In this document: positions 59,233 to 64,000 of the stretch, piece after piece
Layout of the letters: the number at the start of each line of letters is the position of its first letter
Numbering within the stretch: position 1 is the first letter of the stretch
Notes under the pieces: model-generated
Told to the model about the DNA's origin: nothing
Database searches by the model: none
What the model saw: the letters and a program-made list of their open reading frames with translations, nothing else
Position numbers and translations under genes: made by a program
Assembly (NCBI GenBank): GCA_018823285.1
Contig: JAHJIQ010000003.1
Coordinates: forward strand, 62,001 to 126,000
DNA length: 64,000 bases
From: Pseudomonadota bacterium
GTDB lineage: Bacteria; Desulfobacterota; Desulfobulbia; Desulfobulbales; JAGXFP01
Reading direction: 5' to 3'

Positions 59233-60566
59233 CAGACGAGTTCTCCCAGAAGCAGTCCCCTTGCGGCGCCGACAAGGTACAACGATCCGGCCACACAGAT
59301 CAGGTCCTCGCCGGTGGCCAGATTTCTGGCGACTTCGAGAGCCCGGGCAACACTTTCCGCACCTACCGCCTTCCCTCTCTGTGCATCAGGCAATGCCCGG
59401 GTAAGTTCTTCAGGGGTGGCAGAGCGCTCCTCCTCCGGCCGGCAAAAGATCAATCTGTCAACCAGCAAGGCGATCCGGCGCAGGGCAGAACCATAATCCT
59501 TGTCGGACATGGAAGCCCAGACCATAATCAGCCGAGGTTTTCCCGGCAGATGCTCCAGATACTCGGCAAGCCCTTCAATGCCAGCCGGATTATGGGCTCC
59601 ATCCAGAAGATAACGGCGGAACAATAAAGGATCGGCGCCAACATCACGACAATCAATTTTTTCGAGCAAAGGTTCAGTAAGGCAAAACGATTCCAACCTG
59701 CCCGGCCAGCTCACCTTGCCGATTGAAGATCTGATCGTCTCCTCCGGGACGTTAAACCCTTTATCACCAAGGATATCGATCACTGCCAGCGCCAGAGCGC
59801 TGTTCCCGGTCTGGTATCCGCCGGCCAGCCCGCGGGGCAGACCGGAAAAAGATCGCCCCTCATTCAGACCATGATACGACCAGACCCCGTTCCCGGTTTC
59901 CAGGTAACTGAAATCCCGACCAAGGAGATACAGCACCGCCCCTTTCGCCCGACAGGTCTCAACAACCACCTCCCGACTGATATCCTCGGCTACCCCTGAA
60001 ACAACGGGCACCCCCTTTTTGATAATCCCGGCCTTCTCCGAGGCGACCTCTTGCAGAGTGTTGCCAAGATACGCCTCATGATCCATAGAGACATTGGTAA
60101 TGACCCCGACCAGTGGTTCGACCACATTCGTGGCATCAAGCCGCCCGCCGAGGCCCACTTCCAGAATAACCAGGTCCACCCGGCGTTCCGCAAACCACAA
60201 AAGAGCCAGAGCAGTTGTGAATTCAAAATAAGTGATCTGTTTCCCATCCAGCACCGATCGTATCCGGGAGGCATGGCGGGCAAATTCCTCCTCGGAAATA
60301 TAGGCGTCATTGATCCTGAACCTCTCCCGAACGGATGTGAGATGCGGTGAAGTATAGAGACCTGTCCTGTAACCGGCCGCAGAGAGCATGGTCAGGAGAT
60401 TCGCCGACACCGACCCCTTGCCGTTGGTCCCGGCCACATGGACAAACTTCATCTCCCGCTGGGGGTCGCCGACACTTTTCAGAAAGGCCCGCATCGAATC
60501 AAGCCCGAGCTTGATCTTGAAGAACTGCAGATTATCCAGAAATGACCAGGCTTCAGGGTAATTCAT
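59232..60566 (-). CDS. folC: Bifunctional folylpolyglutamate synthase/dihydrofolate synthase
   Basis: 444 residues. The Mur-ligase-like P-loop is HVAGTNGKGSVSANLL near residue 43; ITYFEFTTALALLWFA, LEVGLGGRLDATNVV and ITNVSMDHEAYLG follow, and LLDGAHNPAGIEGLAEYL opens the C-terminal domain. It adds glutamate to dihydropteroate and folates. Overlap of one base (TAATG) with the upstream helicase gene shows co-transcription. Confidence 0.94.
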   Translation of the reverse strand: MNYPEAWSFLDNLQFFKIKLGLDSMRAFLKSVGDPQREMKFVHVAGTNGKGSVSANLLTMLSAAGYRTGLYTSPHLTSVRERFRINDAYISEEEFARHASRIRSVLDGKQITYFEFTTALALLWFAERRVDLVILEVGLGGRLDATNVVEPLVGVITNVSMDHEAYLGNTLQEVASEKAGIIKKGVPVVSGVAEDISREVVVETCRAKGAVLYLLGRDFSYLETGNGVWSYHGLNEGRSFSGLPRGLAGGYQTGNSALALAVIDILGDKGFNVPEETIRSSIGKVSWPGRLESFCLTEPLLEKIDCRDVGADPLLFRRYLLDGAHNPAGIEGLAEYLEHLPGKPRLIMVWASMSDKDYGSALRRIALLVDRLIFCRPEEERSATPEELTRALPDAQRGKAVGAESVARALEVARNLATGEDLICVAGSLYLVGAARGLLLGELV

Positions 60567-62929
60567 TATTCAATCACTTCCAGTCTGGCATAATCGAGGT
60601 GGAGAGTTTTCCTGCCGTGCCGCGGAAAAAAAACCTCCACACTCCGGCTGCCGGCCATCTTCTCGACCGTACCGCGGCCGAAGAAGGAGTGATTCACCTG
60701 GGTTCCCTCCTTCAGATTCGCCAGGTCCGGGGTTTTTTTCTTTGCAGTTTGCCTAAACTTATTCCCCGGTGCAGGTCCGGCTGCAAACCCTCTACTCTCT
60801 CCACCACCGGTGCCGGAATCAAATAGGGAAGAAGGAATCTCCGCGAGAAACGGGGAAATGCCCCCGGCGGCAGCCTGCCGGTCGAAGGTCATCACCTCAC
60901 GCGGGTAAGAGAGAAAAAGTTTTTTCCTGGCCCTGGTGGCGGCGACATAAAACATTCTTCTCTCCTCCTCCCACTCGTCCCGCATAAACGGCTGACAGCT
61001 GGGAAAGCGCCCGGCCGCCATATTGATCACAAAGACGTTGTCCCACTCAAGCCCTTTCGCCGAATGGATGGTCGACAGGATCAAACATTCACCATCCGTG
61101 GCGCCGCCTGAATCAGCGGCAGCTTCCGGAGGATCAAGGGTGGTATCATCCATCAGGGTCTGCAGATCGCCGTATCCGGAAACCAGCTGGCGCATCTGTT
61201 CGAGATCCCTAGTCCGGGTGGGGTAATCATCGTGATAGACCCTTTCGAATATCTCCTGATAGTACTCCATGACCGTGTCAAACATTTTAACCGGGGTCAT
61301 CCCGTGCCCGCCGATCAGTTCAAGCATCTCGACCATCTTCAGAAGCCCGGGTCTCCAGGAACCTTTACCAGGATAGTCCCGGATCGCCGCCAGGGCGTCT
61401 TCGCCGTTCCTGACTTCTTCGAGAATCTTCCTCGCGGTCTGCGGCCCTACCTTGTCGAGGAGGAGCAGAATCCGGTTCCAGGAAAGATTGTCCTGCGGAT
61501 TATTGACCACCCGCAGATAGGAAAGAACATCCTTGATATGGGCCGATTCGGTGAGCCTCATCCCGCCCCTTTTTTCAAAAACATACTGCCGGTTGGTCAG
61601 TTCAAGCTCAAGCTTGTAGGAATGAAATCCGGAACGAAAAAGCACCGCGATCTCGCGCAACGGAACACCTTTCTCACCCAGCTCATCGATCCGGTCGACC
61701 ACCCAGCGGGCCTGGGCGTTTTCGTCCCATAAGCCCTGGAGAACAGGTCGTTCTTTGCCTTCGATACTGCTGAAAAGTTTTTTGGTGTATTTTTCTTCCG
61801 CCTTCTCGATAATGGCATTGGTCATCGCCAGGATCGGCTGGGTACTGCGATAATTCTCTTCAAGCCTCACGATCCGCGTCCCGGAAAAAATCTTCGGAAA
61901 ATCCATGATATTCCTGAAATCGGCGCCCCGGAAACTGTAGATCGACTGCGAATCGTCCCCCACCACCATCACATTGTTTCTTCCTGCGGCGATCAGTTTC
62001 ACGATCTCGGCCTGAATGGGGTTCGTGTCCTGATATTCATCCACCAGGATATGATGAAAGCGGTCGGCGACCTCACGCCTCACCGCATCATGTTCCGCCA
62101 GGACCTTGCGCAGGTTGACCAGCAGGTCATCATAATCCATCAAGCCATGCTCAAGCTTGAACTTGCGGTAGTTGTCGCGGATCTTCTCCAGTTCGGGCAA
62201 ATTTTCATGCAGGTGGCTGTACTGTTCGTCAACGGTCTGCACCAGATCCTGGCACTTGTTGACTGACCGGGAAAAAAGATTGCAGATCATTCTCCTGGTC
62301 GGAAAACGTTTGCCGGCTCCTCCCAGATCCATCGACGATTTCAGCAGATTGATGATCCCTTCCGAATCCGACCGGTCAAGGATCGTGAAATTGGCCGGAT
62401 ACCCGAGATGGTGCGCGTAACGGCGGAGCAGCACATTGGCCACCGAATGAAAGGTGCCTCCGGTAACCCTCTGCCCCTGATCATCGATCAGCCGCCCGGC
62501 CCGTTCGGTCATCTCCTGGGACGCTTTTCGGGTAAAGGTGAGGAGCAGGATATTGTCGGCAGGAACCCCCTGTTCGATCAGATAGGCCATCCGGTAGACC
62601 AGGGTCCTGGTTTTGCCGGTCCCGGCCCCGGCGATGACCAGGATCGGGCTGCCCATGGCGGTTGCCGCCTCAAGCTGGGCCTCGTTCAGGTCGTTGCGGC
62701 TGAACTTTTCATGCCGGTTTTCAAAGGGGTCCCGCCCGGATGGAAAAAGCGTTTTTTGCATGGCGGGAATGTACCACAGCCGCATCACCACCGCAATGGA
62801 ACTTCCCTTGCGATCTTTCCGCAAGCAGAGCCCCTCCTCATACATCGCAGTCATCCATTTCACCATCGCCGGGAGAGTTCTCTCTTCACTCATCGGAACT
62901 GATTCATCAAATCCTGATCTCCAAATCAT
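60566..62929 (-). CDS. UvrD/PcrA-type superfamily 1 DNA helicase
   Basis: 787 residues at the longest. Motifs in order: AGAGTGKTRTL (I), LLLTFTRKASQEM (Ia), VDEYQDTNPIQ (II), VVGDDSQSIYSFRGA (III), ENYRSTQPI (IV), TIHSAKGLEWDNVFVIN (V) and FYVAATRARKKLFLSYP (VI), with a C-terminal Tudor-like tail (VNHSFFGRGTVEKMAG) as in PcrA. It unwinds DNA 3' to 5' in repair or replication. No strong ribosome site marks the first ATG; ATG at 62893 or 62761 (just ahead of the helicase core) may be the true start. First gene of the helicase/folC/HNH operon. Confidence 0.9.
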   Translation of the reverse strand: MIWRSGFDESVPMSEERTLPAMVKWMTAMYEEGLCLRKDRKGSSIAVVMRLWYIPAMQKTLFPSGRDPFENRHEKFSRNDLNEAQLEAATAMGSPILVIAGAGTGKTRTLVYRMAYLIEQGVPADNILLLTFTRKASQEMTERAGRLIDDQGQRVTGGTFHSVANVLLRRYAHHLGYPANFTILDRSDSEGIINLLKSSMDLGGAGKRFPTRRMICNLFSRSVNKCQDLVQTVDEQYSHLHENLPELEKIRDNYRKFKLEHGLMDYDDLLVNLRKVLAEHDAVRREVADRFHHILVDEYQDTNPIQAEIVKLIAAGRNNVMVVGDDSQSIYSFRGADFRNIMDFPKIFSGTRIVRLEENYRSTQPILAMTNAIIEKAEEKYTKKLFSSIEGKERPVLQGLWDENAQARWVVDRIDELGEKGVPLREIAVLFRSGFHSYKLELELTNRQYVFEKRGGMRLTESAHIKDVLSYLRVVNNPQDNLSWNRILLLLDKVGPQTARKILEEVRNGEDALAAIRDYPGKGSWRPGLLKMVEMLELIGGHGMTPVKMFDTVMEYYQEIFERVYHDDYPTRTRDLEQMRQLVSGYGDLQTLMDDTTLDPPEAAADSGGATDGECLILSTIHSAKGLEWDNVFVINMAAGRFPSCQPFMRDEWEEERRMFYVAATRARKKLFLSYPREVMTFDRQAAAGGISPFLAEIPSSLFDSGTGGGESRGFAAGPAPGNKFRQTAKKKTPDLANLKEGTQVNHSFFGRGTVEKMAGSRSVEVFFPRHGRKTLHLDYARLEVIE

Positions 62930-63081
62930 TGCCTGTCCATTACATGAGGTTCTTCACTCCACCATGATACGCTGTGGTATTCAGAATAAACGGAAACTGC
63001 AATTGTCGGAAAATAATGAAATTACTGTTAATTATGTTAATATGAGATCGCTCGATCATTGATTCGGGGGGGTGAATAATC

Positions 63082-64000
63082 ATGGTCAAATCAAGCTTGG
63101 CACGACGGATTTTTCGCTGCATGCTTCTTGGGGGACTCGTACCTCTTCTCAGTATGGCCTTTGCCAGCCAGTACTTCGGCAAACAGGCCATTGTTGATTC
63201 AGAAGAGGGACACCTTGGCTATGCCATGACCTCCCGGATGATCTGGCTCAAGGAATGGCTTCATTACACCAAAAAAGAATTCACTTACGCCGCGAATATA
63301 AGCTGCCCCAAAAAACATGAATCATATTCCGGGCACAATCCCTTCCGTGCTCTGCATCGGGCTGTCGATTCTCTTGGTGCAGGGCATGCCAGATATCAAC
63401 TGCTTGCAGCATACCGGGATGACTGGGCACTGGAAATCCTGTCGGTTGCCCCGCCCGGGGACTCTTCTCCCTCCCCGCCACCTGATTTGAAAGAGGCGCT
63501 GTCAAACGGAGAGGATTTTGTTTTTTCATCAAATTACACCATCGAAGATGGCAAGGTACTGATGCCCATCGGCAAAACCGTTCTCGACAAAAACGGAGAA
63601 ACCTTTGCCTTTATCATTGCCAAACTGGATATCACCAACTCCATCGGCAGGATACTCGGCAATACCGGCGACCTTGGCAAAAGCGGAAAACTCTATATCG
63701 TCAGCAATGAGGGGCGCTATCTTTCCTCCAATTTCGGGATGGGGTCAATCCAGGGCCAAGTCGGGAAATTCCCCCCCGGGTTTCTCTCGGACAGCACCGG
63801 CGCCATTCATGAATATCAAGACTGGCGGGGCAACACGGTGGTAGGCATCTCATCCCTGATTGATGAATCCGGCTGGGTTCTCATCGCCGAGGTGGACAAG
63901 AGCGAAGCATATCATTGGCTCTATGTCGGGATCTCATTCACTATTGCGACCAGCCTGATCACGCTGCTCCTGATCTTTATCATTTCTTCCCGAAGCGCCA
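63082..64000 (+). CDS. Membrane sensor with extracytoplasmic cache-type domain (runs off the window)
   Basis: 306 codons from an ATG at 63082 with GGGGGGTG upstream; the frame is open to the last base. An N-terminal helix (FRCMLLGGLVPLLSMAF) is followed by about 250 extracytoplasmic residues and a second helix (YVGISFTIATSLITLLLIFI) near residue 290. The extracytoplasmic part ends with TGDLGKSGKLYIVSNEGRYL and SSLIDESGWVLIAEVD, typical of dCache/cache sensors. The signalling output (histidine kinase, diguanylate cyclase or chemoreceptor) lies past the edge. Confidence 0.8.
   Translation, partial: MVKSSLARRIFRCMLLGGLVPLLSMAFASQYFGKQAIVDSEEGHLGYAMTSRMIWLKEWLHYTKKEFTYAANISCPKKHESYSGHNPFRALHRAVDSLGAGHARYQLLAAYRDDWALEILSVAPPGDSSPSPPPDLKEALSNGEDFVFSSNYTIEDGKVLMPIGKTVLDKNGETFAFIIAKLDITNSIGRILGNTGDLGKSGKLYIVSNEGRYLSSNFGMGSIQGQVGKFPPGFLSDSTGAIHEYQDWRGNTVVGISSLIDESGWVLIAEVDKSEAYHWLYVGISFTIATSLITLLLIFIISSRSA

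Noticed and set aside
1..64000. CRISPR arrays, rRNA genes and c-di-GMP riboswitches
   Set aside because: No regularly spaced repeats, no rRNA sequence and no GEMM core were recognised on reading both strands; a covariance search would be decisive for small RNAs.

Overview
The window looks like a chromosomal segment of an anaerobic or microaerophilic Desulfobacterota (formerly Deltaproteobacteria) relative, perhaps near Desulfobulbales or Desulfuromonadales. The pointers are a Tat-exported split-Soret-type dihaem selenoprotein, a HesB/IscA-like selenoprotein, an AmmeMemoRadiSam locus, a complete Bat/MoxR operon, LpxC (so Gram-negative), abundant PilZ proteins and a two-GAF histidine kinase. 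The taxonomic call is an inference from gene content; no rRNA gene is present.

Layout. 1-12.8 kb: the C-terminus of a FadL-type porin, three tandem PilZ paralogues, a GAF-GAF histidine kinase, a 3'-5' exonuclease, a secreted 36-residue-repeat protein, an FGE-fold lipoprotein coupled to hrpB, a collagen-like secreted protein, a DUF3592/TPR membrane protein, and a small PilZ protein whose stop codon lies in a MITE-like element. 12.8-28.2 kb: a selenoprotein gene interrupted by an in-frame UGA, a YkgJ protein, an ABC-2 exporter, an MFS exporter, a divergent FHA / Ser-Thr kinase pair, a lone radical SAM enzyme, an RluA-type synthase and a 759-residue orphan. 28.75-41.24 kb: a 12.4-kb island at the 3' end of tRNA-Leu(UAA), bounded by a 58-bp direct repeat of the tRNA end. 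It carries a PLD-family gene and a tight seven-gene operon: class I HMG-CoA reductase, BtaA-like DUF3419 protein, polyprenol/phytol-kinase-like membrane protein, YghO-like acyltransferase, OleC-like ligase, UbiA and a PEP-utilising phosphotransferase. 42-49 kb: moxR-DUF58-DUF4381-batA-batBC-batD. 49-64 kb: lpxC, a CDF transporter, amrAB / spermidine-synthase-like / amrS, a monohaem cytochrome c, the HesB-like selenoprotein, phosphofructokinase, a PerR-like regulator, the uvrD-like / folC / HNH operon, and the start of a membrane sensor.

The island operon is the strongest candidate for an undescribed system. Its enzyme classes fit making or decorating an isoprenoid or acyl lipid: mevalonate formation, acid adenylation, acyl transfer, prenyl transfer, 3-amino-3-carboxypropyl transfer and phosphotransfer. 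No mevalonate kinase or other lower-pathway gene accompanies the reductase. The product is unknown. Two selenoproteins, each with a candidate bacterial SECIS hairpin, imply that the host decodes UGA as selenocysteine. Intergenic regions carry at least three families of short dispersed repeats.
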